Assembly (NCBI GenBank): GCA_947586185.1
Contig: CANPXN010000003.1
Coordinates: 105,571 to 169,570 of the forward strand
Length of the DNA: 64,000 nucleotides
Reading direction: 5' to 3'
From: an uncultured Clostridia bacterium
Lineage (GTDB): Bacteria; Bacillota; Clostridia; Oscillospirales; Ruminococcaceae
The notes under the pieces were generated by a model, which had not been told where the DNA came from, searched no databases, and worked only from the letters and a program-made list of their open reading frames with translations. A program made the translations under genes and the position numbers. Positions 63,594-64,000 of this stretch are shown one piece after another (the stretch's first letter is position 1; each line of letters begins with the position of its first letter).

Positions 63594-63872
63594 TTATCAA
63601 AATAGCATTGCAAAAATGAAATTTCACATGTATAATTCAACGTAAAATGCAGCTTTTTCACATAAAAAACATGATACAACCGATTAATTGCGTAGAGTGG
63701 AAATAAATAAAATTTTAGCACAAACTATTGTGTATGGTGGGTGGTCTTTTTGATTGCCTGCCATATTTCAAATTGTATTGAATATAATTATTTTGTTGTC
63801 ATGAGAAGGCACATAATGCTAAAAAATGAAATCCATGGCAAATAAATTTAGAAAAGGGAGGCGTACAAAAGT
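63594..63872. other. AT-rich intergenic region, nothing supported
   Basis: After the inverted arm at 63596-63605 this stretch shows no open frame, terminator or clear promoter. Confidence 0.5.
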
Positions 63873-63944
63873 ATGAATGAAGTAGTATATCATTATTGCA
63901 GTGTAGATACTTTTTTTAACATTAGGGAACCTCTAAAAACCCTC
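63873..63944 (+). pseudogene. DUF2971-like gene, 5' fragment
   Basis: A well-placed AGGGAGG precedes an ATG that opens MNEVVYHYCSVDTFFNI, the usual beginning of DUF2971 proteins, but the frame then runs into a sequence starting near 63929 (GGGAACCTCTAAAAACCC) and stops at once. The gene appears interrupted, probably by an insertion that continues beyond the window edge. Confidence 0.55.
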
Positions 63945-64000
63945 TAAAAAGCGCTTAAAACGCACTGCAGGAATAAAAGTAGCGACATTCACTCCAAAAC
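63929..64000. mobile_element. Possible end of an insertion element running off the window
   Basis: The start of this stretch breaks the DUF2971-like frame abruptly and has a terminal-repeat look (GGGAACCTCTAAAAACCC). No transposase is visible within the remaining 70 bases, so this is a guess from context. Confidence 0.35.

Overview
The window looks like chromosome of an anaerobic, fibre-degrading gut or rumen Firmicute, most likely a Ruminococcus-like member of the Oscillospiraceae. The grounds are three secreted dockerin proteins (two BspA-type leucine-rich-repeat proteins and a modular pectate lyase), fermentation and hydrogen genes (AdhE, HydE, a ferredoxin-linked 2-oxoacid oxidoreductase), oxygen-defence genes of strict anaerobes (flavodiiron protein, rubredoxin) and textbook TTGACA/TATAAT promoters with AGGAGG ribosome sites. 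The genus is inferred, not proven.

Layout. 1-1131: 3' end of adhE. 1409-2875: LRR-dockerin protein. 2924-10114 (minus): tight five-gene operon for a dockerin-LRR protein, a wall-binding transglutaminase-like protein, an MBOAT acyltransferase, its DHHW/AlgJ-like partner and an SCP2 protein. 10307-12296: lipoprotein serpin and a methyltransferase-like protein. 12384-12907 (minus): thioredoxin with a very small ferredoxin:thioredoxin-reductase-like protein. 13074-17196: MarR regulator and a heterodimeric ABC exporter. 17389-22871 (minus): aconitase, small membrane protein, TraX-like protein, unknown protein, isocitrate dehydrogenase, then the redox repressor Rex, with a Rex-like operator on the aconitase promoter. 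23248-26483: ATPase plus a four-subunit 2-oxoacid:ferredoxin oxidoreductase. 26659-29244: ispD, ispF, DUF3343 and a cysteine-desulfurase-like enzyme. 29408-31575: cdaA-cdaR (cyclic di-AMP) behind a structured leader, followed by a candidate noncoding RNA. 32023-34220 (minus): sigma factor and DUF4179 protein. 34314-34624: cluster of hairpins. 34647-37617: flavodiiron protein, rubredoxin, ferredoxin protein and a Crp/Fnr regulator. 37689-42153 (minus): tuf, fusA, rpsG, rpsL. 42536-45451: pectate lyase. 45486-53495 (minus): MmcQ/YjbR protein, rpoC, rpoB. 53901-59918: membrane protein, comM-like ATPase, SEDS protein, hydE, guaA. 59975-63593: decayed integrative element. 63594-64000: a DUF2971-like gene cut short.

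How the genes connect. Aconitase, isocitrate dehydrogenase and the divergent 2-oxoacid:ferredoxin oxidoreductase could together run citrate to 2-oxoglutarate and onward; Rex would tie this to NADH/NAD+. FTR-like protein plus thioredoxin suggests that thioredoxin is reduced from ferredoxin. The five-gene surface operon suggests acylation of an exported polymer coupled to a dockerin-borne surface protein. The integrative element has exact 20-bp flanking repeats just downstream of guaA, and its integrase and zeta-toxin genes each carry an apparent loss of one A in an A-run.

Least explained parts: the candidate structured RNA at 31684-31902, the cdaA leader, a short promoter-to-terminator transcription unit at 17200-17362, and the surface-modification operon.
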